Shown here: positions 1 through 12,010 of the stretch, piece by piece
How positions within the stretch are numbered: position 1 is the stretch's first letter
Layout: the number at the start of each line of letters is the position of its first letter
NCBI GenBank assembly: GCA_003254905.1
Contig: QANU01016478.1
Span: 899,058 to 963,057, forward strand
Direction: 5' to 3'
Length of the DNA stretch: 64,000 nt
Source of the DNA: Nissolia schottii
Taxonomy: Eukaryota; Streptophyta; Magnoliopsida; Fabales; Fabaceae
Made by a program: the position numbers and the translations under genes
Notes under the pieces: model-generated
The model's input: only the letters and a program-made list of their open reading frames with translations
Database searches by the model: none
What the model was told of the DNA's origin: nothing

Positions 1-870
1 ACCCCCCCCCCCCCACAACACACTCACACAAAACCACCCCACAAAAAAAAAAAAACAAATATAGTACCAATATCTAGCAGCTTTCTATTCAGACCAAAAC
101 ATGAAAAATTCTCTTTTCGGCAGAATCCTTTTCTTCTTTCCCTTCTTTTTGGGTCAATGGGCAGAACCTAGCCTTTGCCCCCCACTCCCTAAAATGCTAC
201 TGACCCAAAACTTATGAAATTGGGCCAGCGAATAGAACTTTGTGCCACTCTTGGGCCAACAGATCCACTCATTATTCAAGAAACTCCCTTATTTTAAATG
301 GGCTGTTCAATCCGACCAAAATGGGATTGAGCTGTTCAATAATAAATAAATAAATATCAAGACAAAAGAAAAGAGATGTCCATCACATGAATAAATACCA
401 ACACATGATTAACTAAAGTAGTAGGGAATTCCAACCCTTTAATAAGTGATCTTGAATTTGGACCTTGAGAATGGAACAATGGTGTTGGAAGAGAACATCC
501 CCTTAAGTGAATTTTTCAATTCTTTTGGTCAAATGTATTTGGTGTAATAAAGGTCAATTGAGTATTAGTGGTTAACAATAAAAAGTAATAAAAAATTAAA
601 AATATTTGTTGAAAAAACACAATTAAAAAAATAGTGATATTATTAAAAAAAGACATACCTATGTTTTTTTAGGGTACTATGGCATAGTTAGAATTTGTAT
701 TTTTTAATTGTGTGCTTACTTATAAGAAAAATTGATTGAGCAGATGATGGATAAGTGTTAGGGGTGTAAAATAAGCTATCTCACTTTTATTTGGCCCAAA
801 CTAATGTGGGCTAGGGTCAAAAAGCCCATACTCTTGAAGGCTCACATGGGGCCAAAGCTCACATGATCAA
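1..870. other. Intergenic sequence, no gene seen
   Basis: AT-rich sequence that opens with a run of 14 C, which may lie at a contig edge. I see no reading frame with family resemblance. From about 758 the text (TTAGGGGTGTAAAATAAGC, then repeated GGGCC and AGCCC words) resembles the end of a non-autonomous hAT-type repeat. I found no matching far terminus, so it is not called as an element. Confidence 0.5.
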
Positions 871-1270
871 GTGGGCTTGGGCTAGCTCATGGGCTATCCC
901 CAACTTTTAAACAAATTTCCTTTTTTATGTGTGTTAGAATTAAGGCTCGTGAGTTGACTTGGGCCTGTGGGTCGATGTGGGCCAACTCGGCTCTCGAGTC
1001 GACTCGAGCCAATGAGTCAACGCAGGCTGACCCGGGCTCGTAGGTCAACGTAGGCCGACTTGGGCTCACGGGCCAACTCATGCCTACGGGTCGACGGCTT
1101 GACTCGAGTTCTCGAGTCGACTCAAGTAAAAAAAAATTATTTAAATAAAATTCCAAAAATAGATTTTGAAAAAAATATTTTTTATTTTATTTTTTGAAAA
1201 AATAATTTAATTGATTTTATAATTTATAGAATAGTGGGATAGCCCATGGAAGCTCTAGCCCTAACCCACT
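871..1270. repeat. Inverted-repeat element with a degenerate GTCGAC minisatellite
   Basis: The left arm 871-900 and the right arm 1237-1270 are inverted copies, both built on GGGATAGCCCATG and CTAGCCC words. Between them, 940-1125 is a GC-rich degenerate array of roughly 20-28 bp units containing GTCGAC, CTCGAG and GGGCTC words. It stands out from the AT-rich flanks. It creates an apparent 89-residue minus-strand frame whose composition simply follows the repeat. Most likely a non-autonomous DNA transposon or a fragment of one. Confidence 0.55.
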
Positions 1271-2541
1271 AGTATCATTTTAAGCAATGTTCACCAAATT
1301 CTTTGAAACTTATTTTGAAAATCCAAATTTATGGATTTTCAAAATTATGTTTACCAAATAATTTTCTTTACCCATAAATTTTGAAAATCCAAAAATAATT
1401 GAAAAATAAAAAAGAAATCCAATTATTTGGGTTTTCAATTTTTTTCCACCTACACAAAAAAAAGAAGAAACAAGTGTAATGATGTTGCAATATTCTATTT
1501 ATTAGTAAAACTAACTATTTTATTTTGAGAAATTAAATTTTTACCCATATATGTACTTATGTAATGTATATAATATTTAGTGCACATATACAATTAGAGT
1601 TCAATGTTGATTTGGTGGTTATGGTGATGGTCTATGACTAAATGCTCTACAATTCTAATCCCACTATTGTGATTGGTATTTTGGTAATAAATTTTTTTAA
1701 CAGAGGCATTATAGTAAAAAAAAAACTCTTATTTTTATCTATATAAAAACTTATAATTAAAATTTTGGCTTTGCAAATTTACCATCGAAGAAAACTTTTA
1801 AATTTTATTAATCATTACTTAATTTTTAAAACGGTAATTAGTGAATGACTTTATCGGTTTTACCTTTATTGCTTTTATGATTTTCTTTTTTATTGCCACC
1901 ACCTCTTCTCATTGTCGCCCGTACTCCTCCCACCACAGCACCACCATCACCTCTGGCACGACCACCAGCCAAAATCATTGCCTCTTACCCACCCACCATC
2001 AACCCAACCCAACATCAGAGCTAGATCTCTGTTGTTTTAGTCATTTTTTGGTGCTAACACTCCCGTTGCCCGGCCACCACCCCAACCACTGTCCACTGCT
2101 TCATCCTTTCTCGCGAGCCATGACTGTGCACCCGAGTATGCCAGGCCATGGTTGAGTTTGTGGGAAGAGAAGGAGAAGAAAGGTCAACATGGAAAGGAGA
2201 GGGTGATAAAAAGGTAAATTTATCTGCAAAATAAATCAACTATACTTATTTTGTTAAAGAGTCCCCAAAAATTTTCAAGTTCTTGCTTTTATCCCGGACC
2301 AAGCAGGGTAACATGCTCCTATGTTTTATGTTATGCCCTAAACAAGCAAATTTTCTCGGTAAGTATTATGCCAATATTTTCATTTTGTGTAGAATAGTCA
2401 TTCAAGTGTAAAATAACTTGAATAAACAAATTGCTTGATTGAGAATGATTCTAAATAGGCTAGGACCTAAATAGGCCAATCCTCTTATGGAGAACGCCCT
2501 TAAATAGGCTGGACCTAAAATGCGAATTCCCTTCAAGAGTA
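1271..2541. other. Intergenic, with a CT/CCA-rich segment
   Basis: Mostly AT-rich. Positions 1880-2155 are much richer in C (CCACC, CACC, CCAGCC words) and produce a 104-codon plus-strand frame of Pro/His/Ser/Thr composition. I recognise no domain, so this looks compositional. The sharp change of base use against both flanks suggests an insertion, but I could not see terminal repeats. Confidence 0.45.
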
Positions 2542-3332
2542 CACTACAAAAAAATAACTCATTACCGTCGGAAATTTGCACGGTTACTGTTGGTTTTTTA
2601 CGTTACCGTCGATGTTACCATCAGATATCGGGTCGACGATAAAGTGCTCGATGGTAATCGATTTACCGTCGGATAACGACACCCGATGGTAATTACTGCC
2701 AGAATAAACCGACGAAAACCAGTTCACGCTGATTACATTTGAATTGATTTATCGTCGGCTATAAGCGACAGTAAATTTATTAATATTTTATTTTTTTACC
2801 ATCAGTTAATGCTGACGGTAAAGATAATAATTTTTTATTCCTTTACCACCGTCGGTCACTGCTGACGATAAAGATATTACTATTTTATTCATTTACCGTC
2901 GGCTTTTGGCCGTCTCAAATATTGAACCTTATTGTTGGCTATAATTGATGGTAATAATCAAATATTAAAAAATTTTAATTAAAATTTTATTATTTATTTT
3001 AATAAGTTATTATTTATTTTAATTAAAATTTTAATAAATTATATAATTATATTAATAAATATGTAATTTATTAAATTATAAAATTTAATTTAATAAATAA
3101 TTTTTGTAATTTATGAATATATAGAAATTTATATATAATAACTAATTAAATATTTATTTAATTAATACTAAAATATTAAATAAAAATTAAGCAATTAAAT
3201 TGTATAAGACAATAATAATAATAATAACAAAATAAATTTAATATTTAAAATTTTCAAATAATTACAAATCGTAACTAGTCTGATGGTGAAAGGTAAACAC
3301 TATCATCGTTGTTTTCAAAATTTAGCTGGTCG

Positions 3333-4075
3333 TCAAAATCTCCTCCTCCTCCTCCTCCTCTTCTTCTCCTCCTCCTCCTCCTCCTCTTCTTCTTCTTCTT
3401 CTTCTTCTTCTTTCCTATCATTGTCGACATCATTAGTTGAATATTGATAGAGGTTAGAAAGTTGAAGTATTTCTGGTTCGCCGTTTGTAGCTAACAATAT
3501 GTTCGTATTTGTTGTCTGAACAATTATTGTTGTGGCGATTGGGTCTGACACTTGATACGATTGATCATATGATGATTACTCCGCTGATTGCATGTCATCC
3601 AACTCAATTCGACTACTTGGTTTGCTTTTGATCATAACTTTCTAGCTTGATTGAGTAGCTCCTGGATAGCTAGCGTAATAAACTTGTTTGGCTCTTTTAG
3701 CAACGATGAATGGATCATACCACATATACCGCCTTGCAAGATTAATCTTAGTAACGTTGTAATCCGGATGAGTTTGTGTTTTATTTGGGGAAGGATCGTA
3801 CTAATCACAACAGAAAAATATAACATGTTTAGATAGGCCATCGTGTGCATGTTCTAATACAAGAATTTTTCGAAGCACTCTGTACCAATCATTACTTGTT
3901 TCATCATTATTAGAATATTCACCATTGACACAAACACCACAATTGTCTGTCTTTTAAGTAGCTGCCCATTTATATGTGTGAAACTTGTATCCATTAACAA
4001 CATAAATGAGCCAACTAATCGCTTTGTTCATCGGTCCCCATGTCAAACTCACCAAGTTACTATCGTTACTAGAAT
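3333..4075 (-). pseudogene. CACTA transposase C-terminal part (DUF4216-like), decayed
   Basis: Reading down from about 4066 gives one continuous minus-strand frame broken only by stops. It contains SNLVSLTWGPMNKAI, then GYKFHTYKW, a stretch with NDWYRVLRKILVLEH, then CCD-stop-YDP, YNVTKINLARR, and DPFIVAKRAKQVYYASYPG. That order (WGP, NGYxFHT, YGVL/ELEY, CDWYDP, VNLxR, DPFVLASQAxQVFY) is the DUF4216 region found near the C-terminus of plant CACTA TNP2-type transposases. Stops fall after WAAT, at the expected Trp of CDWYDP (TAG) and after QSS (TAG). The frame runs on into an open tail ending in a long Glu/Arg tract encoded by the CTC/CTT microsatellite. Clearly non-functional. Confidence 0.75.
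3343..3411. repeat. CTC/CTT trinucleotide microsatellite
   Basis: About 22 uninterrupted trinucleotides (CTC blocks then CTT). On the minus strand it encodes the Glu-rich tail of the transposase remnant, so it expanded within former coding sequence. Confidence 0.9.
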
Positions 4076-4080
4076 AATTT

Positions 4081-4418
4081 TACACCTAAAAAAATGCATT
4101 TTAAAAGTAAGTTAAACTTAATCGACTATGATATAAAGTCTTTTATTTGGTTAAAGTATATAATATAAAGAAGTTAAACACATACATAATTTGCAAACCA
4201 CAACGAAAACATTTAATCGGAGCATTGATCACCAAATTCTCGTTGAAACATCCTCAAACCATGCATCAATGGTAACAAACAATTTAGTAAATTGCATGTT
4301 AATGAAATAAAGTATATTAAAATGGTCGATCGAACAATTCAGATACGCTTTAAAGCAATATCACCTCATATCACTCATTTATTGACGCATTAGAGTGGCT
4401 TTACAAGTATCCCACCAT
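4081..4418. other. Spacer between two CACTA-type ends, no gene seen
   Basis: AT-rich. It may be the intron or upstream part of the first transposase remnant. A polypyrimidine tract plus AG is visible near 4082-4095 on the minus strand. No conserved protein frame was found. Confidence 0.4.
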
Positions 4419-7400
4419 CACTACAAGGAATTTTGCACTTCTTGGCGGTTCAAACCGCCTCTAAATGCATTTACCAGCATTTCATGAACTGCCCCTTATT
4501 ACTAGTGTCGTGAGGAACTTAGTGGCAGTTCAAATGAACTGTCGGAACAACCAATGGTAACTACTATAGCCATTTAGCGGCAGCTCAGAAACAATTGCAA
4601 AGTTTAAAATTGAAAAAGACGGTTACATTTAAATACCAGTAGGTATTGCGGCGATTATAACCACTGCCATCTTCATAATTTAAATAATACTAACATATTG
4701 TGGCGGTTTGTAACTGCCACGAAAATCAACAATTTTTTTTTAATTTTCATTTAGATTCTAATTTTTGATATTTTTTCTGTTTTGGTTTCTTATATTTATA
4801 TACTTTTTCAAATTACCAACAAAATATACACTTCCCAAACATGGATCTTATGAATCTTGCAACATGTAATATTAAAAAATAAAGAATTGACAAACAAAGT
4901 ATAAAAATCTCAACTATTCATTACTTAAAAAGATTCATAATAAACAATTGCCAAATGATCAAATGAATTCATAAAACAAAATTTACAAAATATGCAAATC
5001 TTAATTATCTTGCAATAAGAAAGAAACTTGAGTTTTGCCATACTTGAAAGCCTAATATTAATGACATGCTAATTAGTTTGATAGTCCATCATAATCAAGT
5101 TCCTTGCTACTAGAAGACGGTCTTGCCTGCACTGGTGATTCTAAATCTATGATCAACTAGTTATCTTTTTCTCTTCGACAGTAGGAAAATTCGATAGCAT
5201 TGTTTCACCCAAAAAACATGTGATAAAATACTTGAAAAGAAAAACATTCTCATGATTTTTGATTTGAAAACCAAGTTAAGTAAATTCGGACAACACAAGA
5301 ACAACTCCAGTGATAGGTTTATGCAATAAATTTAAATAGATAGATCTACTAGCAAAAAAAGGTAAAATGAGGTTATTCTTTTTACGATAGTTAGGTTTAA
5401 GGGTTAGCTCTAACATACCTTAAAGGCAAAGCATTCTCGTGAGTTTTGATATGAAAACCAAGTTAAGTAAATTTGGACTACACAACGGCAACTCTAGTGA
5501 CGGGTTTATACATTGAACTTTAAATAGATAGCTCTACCAAAAAACAAACTCAAATGAGGTCGTCCTTTTTACACAAGCTAGATTTAAGGGTAAACTCTAA
5601 CATAATTGAAAGTCTTAATTAACATTTTCATGAGTTTTGATTTAAAAACTAAGTTAAGTAAATTCGGATTGCATACAAATGAAAAGAGGAGGAATAAGTA
5701 AACATAAGTAAATTTCTAACACCAATGCGGTTAGCTGATATGATATTCAAGCTTCCTTTAAGCCATGGGTTGTAGGAATAATAGTAAGCTCTGCGAACCT
5801 TTCCAGTGACACATGCCTATGTCAAGAGCATTTTACTTAGTAGAAAATGCACTTTCAATTATTTAAATAATGTACTCAATGCAACGATATAAAATTAGAG
5901 TTCAAGTTTACAATAGTAACATGCAAACCAAAATGCAAAGAAAAGACGATATTACATAGATCTTACTCTATGTTGCTTCTCTGTAATTAATGTTTCATTT
6001 ATTTAATAATGACATTAGATATTTTATGTATTCTTAGTTTTGTTCTCATTTAGAAAACATGAGATCAACAAGCAGAATGCCTATTTTTAAAGTATCAATG
6101 CAACATGTATCAACTATACATGTCAAATGAACTGAAGTATATTCATCAACTTTGGCTAAGAGTACACGGAAAGCAATTTTCTTCGCTTTATGTACCTATA
6201 AATTAAGAAAATAGTAATTATCAACACCTATTATCTTGATTTAGCTTTCAATAGATAAGAGGTTTCTAAACAAGGCATGTACTATGATTATGGTGGGAAA
6301 AAGTTAAAAAAATATGGATTCAAGTCATGATTAATTATCAAAGGAACAAACCTCGGATCAACAAAAATGTTATTTTACCTTTTGTAGTGACCCTGGCTCC
6401 TTAACCTTGTCTTTGGGAATAGTCAAAAGTTGGAATACGGTGAAATAACATATAAATAATATCTATCAATCGACTGAGATCAATTTGGAAACAAATCTAC
6501 AGAGTAAGTTACTTCATCATTATTTTCCTACTCAAAAACCATTTTTAGGCTCAAATTTAAGGCAACATGTAGTTTATCTTGTCCATTAAATGTTCCCAAA
6601 GCAGAGGCTTATAGCAACAACAAAACTTTGATTGCTTCGTTATTGGCACAATTGATTTCGGCAAGGAAGATTAGGTTGCAGAAAGATTAAATATCTAGCC
6701 AATATCCACAAATATAAATAATTCTTAAAATGCTTGTAATATTAAAATGGAGATTGCTCACAACCGTATGCAAGTAGTTATCCTTCCATAACTTGCATCG
6801 CAACTTAGGAGCTTCCTTTTTCTCAAAAAGAGTAGACTCTGCTGTATACAAATGAAAGAGAACAATTTAAAGATCATAAGAGTAATATAGTTTTTCAGTC
6901 ATCTGAATTTCTTTGTTTTAAATTTGAAAACAAAAATGTCAATAGTACCATTTCATAAATATTCATGACTTGAATTTTTCTTTTGGCAATAGAAATAAAA
7001 TTCTTTTTCACACTACAGTAGACTGAAATTCTTTAGCCTGAACATTCTTTAGGTATTCCCCTTCTATCTTTTCAATACAATTGACTCAACCTGTAACAAA
7101 GTAAAAGAAACAAGATATATAAAAAGGACATAAAGAAAAGATATAAAAACATCCTCATTTTGAGCCATTTCAATCATGCTCTTCAGATTTGGAAAGGAAA
7201 TTGGAAAAAAAATAAATCAGAAATACAAAACTATCAAAATGAATCATAAACCAGAACTATCAAAACAAATTTGTCCACCAAATGAAACTTCTACTTGCCT
7301 AGTGAGAAATTGCACTCACTAAAAGCTGCAATACAATCGTAAAGTGAACACTAAATGAAACCTCTAAACCCTAACCATCACCAAAACTAAAAATAATCAC

Positions 7401-7790
7401 AAATCTCAAACCAAAGGTCATAAACAATCTCATAAACTAAGTTTGACCGATTGTGAATTTGAAGCAAATCTAGAACAAGAATCTCGGTTGGACAACCAAA
7501 CATAAAGGAATAAAAGAAAGAAAGAGAAGAGAGAGGAAGACCTAGAGCTTGAGCTTTTCGCGTTGATTAGATTAGCGATAGTGGTTGTTGTGGTGCGAGG
7601 GATTTGTCGAAGTGGCGAAGGAAAAGGAGGGAAAAGAGAGTTTTTATTTGGATAAAAATATTTGCCCACGAGATGCCCACAACCGCCACTAAATGATAAC
7701 AAACCGCCACAGGCTTTTTACCATCGCGACGGTTAGAGTGAACCGTCTCAGTTGAATCGCCGCTAAATTGTCGGAGCTAGCTATCTCAAC
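4419..7790. mobile_element. CACTA-like element with GGCGGTT subterminal repeats, right end truncated
   Basis: It starts with CACTACAAGGAATTTTGC at 4419. GGCGGTT, AACCGCC and close variants recur through 4440-4720, and again in a cluster at 7680-7775 (CAACCGCC, AACCGCCAC, GCGACGGTT, AACCGTC). This paired clustering at both sides of one block is the CACTA layout. No inverted CACTA terminus follows the right cluster, so the right end is lost or diverged. Inside, 7300-7680 on the minus strand resembles a promoter or 5' leader running leftward. The remaining interior (4800-7300) is AT-rich and intron-like, and I could not recognise a transposase domain. The inner limits are approximate. Confidence 0.6.
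5231..5690. repeat. Tandem repeat, 187-bp unit, about 2.5 copies
   Basis: Three successive blocks start near 5231, 5419 and 5606. They share CATTCTC/TCATGA, then AAAACCAAGTTAAGTAAATT, then an ACTCTAGTGA-like word and a TTAAGGGTTAGCTCTAACAT-like end. The third copy is partial. Divergence between copies shows the duplication is not recent. It lies inside the GGCGGTT CACTA-like element. Confidence 0.75.
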
Positions 7791-7844
7791 AAGTTCTCGA
7801 GCCTTGCTCGAAGTCCAAGTTCCAAACAATCTTAGTCCCGTGGA

Positions 7845-7848
<4 letters not shown>

Positions 7849-7875
<27 letters not shown>
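7849..7875. repeat. AT dinucleotide microsatellite
   Basis: Uninterrupted (AT)n of about 13 units. Confidence 0.95.
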
Positions 7876-10585
7876 ATAGTTGATAAATATGCTACGTAAT
7901 TAAGAAAATTAAACTTTGGCAAAATTTTCAGCATTTCTCTTTCGGACACAATTCAGAGAAATCAATTTCCATAGAAAATTCTGATCCTATCGTGGTGCTA
8001 AGAAAACAAGTACTACTGTAAATTAAGGGAATGCTCTAATTAATCTTTGAACATTTTATCAATATCTATATATTGGTCACTTAAAAAAAAAGCTCGTAAT
8101 TGGTCTCTGAATATTTCAAAAGATATCATCATTAATTATTCTCTTTGAAATATGCAAGGACTAATGAGTATAACGTTTGAAATATTCAATGATCAATTGG
8201 ATGTGTTCCAAAACCAATTGAAAACTCTTTTTTTGAATAGACCAATGCTAACATCAATGAAAAGTTCAAAGATCAATTACGACATTCACCCACAAATTAG
8301 TTTTATTGTATAAATAAATCACTAGATGTCAGAGTATGTGAATCTCATATTAGTCTTTTTTATTTATTTATAAAAACTATGGTATTATTCACTAATAAAA
8401 AAATAGCAATTAAAGAAAAAAAACAAGCAGAAGTTTCTAGTTCAAGTGTTGCGCCCATTGCTTGAGTTGTAGGGAAAAAAAAAGTCATAATATTGCTGCA
8501 GTTTTTTTTTTTTTTTCCAATTTCCCTTGCTTATGTTCTAGAAACTCATCACAAGGCAAATTTGGCACCCGCTACACCAGCTTAGGCCAGAAGTTGAGAA
8601 TTTTTTTTTCCCCTTTGATGTGAAATACTGATACTGAAAGGTTGTGGAATTTTGTTGTGCCACATCAATGCTCGTTACATTGTACACTGACAACTCACCG
8701 AACCCTGCAACCTTTTGAGATTTGAGAGTTTGTGAATGAGATTGCTTGCTAATCTGCTTGCTCTGGCGGCCAATATTAGTTCAGAAACTAATTGAGAATG
8801 TGATTGATTTTCCTTCGTTGCTTTCTACGAATTACAATCCTCACCAATTATCATTTTCGATTGAAATTACGAGTTAATACATATCTTAGTTCATAAAATA
8901 AATAACAATTCAACACTTTAATTCTTAAAAAGTTGTTAATACTTTAAGCTCTCATGTTTATCACATTAGAACTAGGTAATTCTAGTGTTAAATGTATTCA
9001 TTAATTAGTAACTGAACTGATCATAGGACCATTAATTAGTTGGCAAGTTATATAATTGAAACGAGAAATTATTTATCCTCTTAATAGATTATTCTAGCAT
9101 CATTCTAATTAGTTTTATCTATTTTTTTTAGCCCATTTAATAATTAGGAGGATATTGAAAAAGATTTTTAAGAAGATGTGTCATTACTTAATAGAGTGCA
9201 TTTCAATTTCTTGCATCACCAAAACACAACCTTTCAAAATGCACTGAATCAATATGGGTTTTCTTTGACAAAATTAACATTTTTCATTAATACAATTTGT
9301 TTAAGGGGGTTTTGTGTTGAATATGTAGTGTAATTGAAACACACGATTTCAATTACTTTCACGTGAGATACATTATCTTAATTAGAAATTAATGGTCTAG
9401 TTAACAAATACCATTTAACAAATGACTAACTTGCTATAATGTGATAGAAGTCATGGATTAAAATATGGGTAATGATATATATATCTTAAACATCCTTCTA
9501 AATATTAAATAAAATCAAAAGTAAATATAATTAATCTCTTATAATCTTAAAGAGTAACTAATTCTTACTTTATTTAATACTTAGGAGATACTTAAAGAAA
9601 TTTAGGCCGACAATAAATTATTTCACATAAAATATTAACAATTTCTTTTAGAAACCAAAGTATTAACTTGTTCTTTTGCGACAACAATATACAAGGCACT
9701 TGTTAATAAGTTTTTAAAATTTTAAAAAATTGGAACAATAAAGAAAAATTATATTAGATTTGTTAGTAAGTATCATGGGCCTAGCTGCAAGAAAAAACCA
9801 AATATATATAAACTCAAAATGTATCGGGCGTTGTCCATTAGTCCATTTGTTTTGTAGCTTAATTTCAAGTATCGAGAAGGTTATCTTCTCTCTCATCCCT
9901 TATTGTGCCTAGCTATTTGAATATTTGATCAATTAGAATTTGGAAGATAGCTATTAGTTTATTCCATTTAAACCAATTGATGAGACTAGTATTTTCTTGT
10001 TTGCCCCACAACACACATCATGATGAGTTAGCTAGATATTTTCTAGAAGAATAGCAATGTATCAATGGTACAACCGGACAATTATAATGGAATTGATTGA
10101 ATTTTCAAGGCTGCTGAAAAGTCACCTCCACGAGGAAGAAAAGACGTGCCTTCTCATTTCTTTAATCACTCTTTGATTTGATTAATCTTTTATGTCCTTT
10201 TTTTTCTTTGCCTTATATTCTCTAAAACGTAGAATGGTAAGAAGATATCCATGAAAAATTTCTTGCCACGTTCTGAATAACATCTCAAGTAAAATTGAAT
10301 AAATTGATTCCAAATTCATGTAAAAGTGTATACGAAACAAACGAAAAATGTTTTTGCCAGTGGTAGCACATTGTTTTAGTGGTCCATACCGAGTACTGCT
10401 ACCATCCCACTGTCTGAGATTGTCAAATTTGTTTAGAACAATCTCTTTGTAAAAGTCCGATCCCTTGATTTTTGCCTACATAATTAATTATAACAATCTT
10501 TTATACTCAGATTTTGGCCTCCCTTGATTAGTTTCAAAATTCATTTTTATTTTTCAGCTGCTAAGTTGACAGGCAAAATCTGCCG
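7876..10585. other. AT-rich intergenic sequence, no gene seen
   Basis: No supported coding frame. Positions 8030-8290 contain an imperfect inverted arrangement of words such as TAATTGGTCTCTGAATATTTC and GTTCAAAGATCAATTA. Similar text recurs at 35370-35600 and 42290-42530, so this looks like a dispersed foldback (MITE-like) family whose limits I cannot fix. Confidence 0.45.
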
Positions 10586-11160
10586 GTGAGGAGTGAGGTG
10601 ACAGAAAATTTGATATTAAAATTAGGTCAATTATTTTTTATTACTTCCCTTCTTCCTTCGATTGATGCGATCGCCAAACTCAACTTTGATTTTATTTTAA
10701 ACTTTGAGAAAGAACCAAGTCATGTGACAACAGAGAAATCCCAGCCAGCAACCGTTGAGCAAGTTCCAAACATATGTAACGTACCCTAGCTAACTATGAC
10801 CCAAACACAGCATAACCTTAAAGAGCTCAATGACAATGATATTATGACCATCACCTGTAGCTGTCAGATTGTGGCAAGCATAATAGAGGACTTAATGCTC
10901 GAAGATAGTTTCCAGTTTCAACAAGGAACCATTGGAACAGAGTGAAAACTCCCGCAGAAAAGGTCTAGGCTAAAGAATTTGACAAAGAACGCCCACAAAC
11001 CACTCTCAACTACCGCTACTTCAAATAAGCACGCTCTAGATAACCCAAGTGATGATCATGAGGAGAAGATACATGCTAATGAAGACATGCCATTAGGTAA
11101 TTTTAAGAGTGCTCCTATAGTTGGGCACCAAATAATCCCAACATCATCCAATAACTAGCT
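10586..11160 (+). pseudogene. Unrecognised degenerate coding-like segment
   Basis: A 67-codon frame at 10586-10789 is followed, after stops, by text that again reads like protein. One stretch has a basic cluster of the form RSRLKNLTKN, then Thr/Ser-rich and acidic parts ending near 11157. Directly downstream, 11190-11270 carries two direct copies of a 36-bp AT-rich word (GTCTCTATTTTAGTATTATC). I do not recognise the family. A LINE first-frame relic or an old gene fragment are both possible. Confidence 0.3.
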
Positions 11161-11639
11161 TTTTTTTAATGTCACGTTTATCTTTAGTTTTTCACTTTTA
11201 CTTTACGTCTCTATTTTAGTATTATCACTTTGTACTTTATGTCTCTATTTTAGTATTATCGTATCTTGTGTTATTTTAACGTATAAAAAAAAATCTCTCT
11301 TTTTATTGCACTTAACCTTTTGCACCCCATGTATTAATTGTTATTATCTTGGACTAATGAATACATCATCTTACATTTAACAAAAGAAATAGAAAATAAT
11401 AAGAAAAAAAGAAATTAAGAATTTGTATAAAGTAAAATTTATCACTAGACGAGAGTCTATTCATAAAACTTAAAATCCAAATTTTATTTAAACAAAATCA
11501 ATTGGACCAAGAGTGATTTCTTAGGGTTTGGAACTTCAATCGTAATGTTGAATTATTATGTTATAAAAGAGAAAACTAAATATTTAAATTAAATTTTACT
11601 AATTTTAAAATGAAAATAACTAAACATGATCAATCGTAA

Positions 11640-12010
11640 GAAGGGAAAACTAAAACTGGCTGTTGCCCTCCAAAACACGTTACCATTTGTAGGATCCTAC
11701 GTGTCATGTGCGTTGGAACCGCACCGACGGCACAGCGAACAGCATCCACCGCTAGGCCCCGTCTTCTAGAAACCTTGAGCTTCTAGAATTCCGTTACGAC
11801 ACACCCACATGCACTTGACCCTGATTTTGATTTTGATAGGATCGAAGATCCCAATATTCGAGAACCCAGACTCTTACCGTGGTTTGCACTTTCCGTTAAC
11901 CCCCCCCCCCCCNCCCCCCTCTTTCAGTTCCAATCAACGTCACATAGCATTTCAATGTGCCACAAACAAAACAATGGGCTCCCAATTCAATTTTGCTTCT
12001 ACAAGCTGAA
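11640..12010. promoter_or_regulatory. GC-richer promoter-like island with two TTCTAGAA heat-shock cores
   Basis: It contains an ACGTGTC (ABRE-like) word near 11700. Two identical TTCTAGAA palindromes stand at 11764-11771 and 11781-11788, and the second continues into TTCC. TTCnnGAA is the core of plant heat-shock elements. No convincing gene follows on either strand: the 66-codon frame 11809-12009 has no recognisable domain and crosses a C-run with an N at 11913. The island lies beyond the 3' side of the J-protein gene, so its target is unclear. Confidence 0.4.
11913..11913. other. Single N inside a poly-C run: probable contig join
   Basis: One N interrupts a run of about 19 C. Single Ns also bound the suspect block at 46613 and 48273, so in this assembly they probably mark joins of uncertain correctness. 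The two sides of 11913 may not be adjacent in the real genome. Confidence 0.6.

Larger units (their letters stand above)
2542..4080 (-). mobile_element. CACTA (En/Spm) transposon, terminal fragment
   Basis: The element end is CACTACAAAAAAATAACTC at 2542, the standard CACTA terminus. It is followed over 2565-2960 by many copies of a subterminal motif (TTACCGTCGG, GACGGTAA and variants in both orientations), the arrangement expected for CACTA subterminal repeats. An AT-rich stretch (2960-3290) then leads to a decayed transposase tail on the minus strand (separate entry). The opposite terminus is not visible. A second, different CACTA-type end starts at 4419, so this copy is truncated or was interrupted. 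Confidence 0.75.

Noticed and set aside
1841-2155. 104-codon His/Pro/Ser/Thr-rich frame with a hydrophobic start, resembling a secreted protein
   Set aside because: The composition follows a CCACC-rich stretch, and no promoter, domain or conservation is visible.
3632-3850. 72-codon minus-strand frame starting MHTMAYLNML
   Set aside because: Out of frame with the DUF4216-like transposase reading over the same bases, so it is a shadow.
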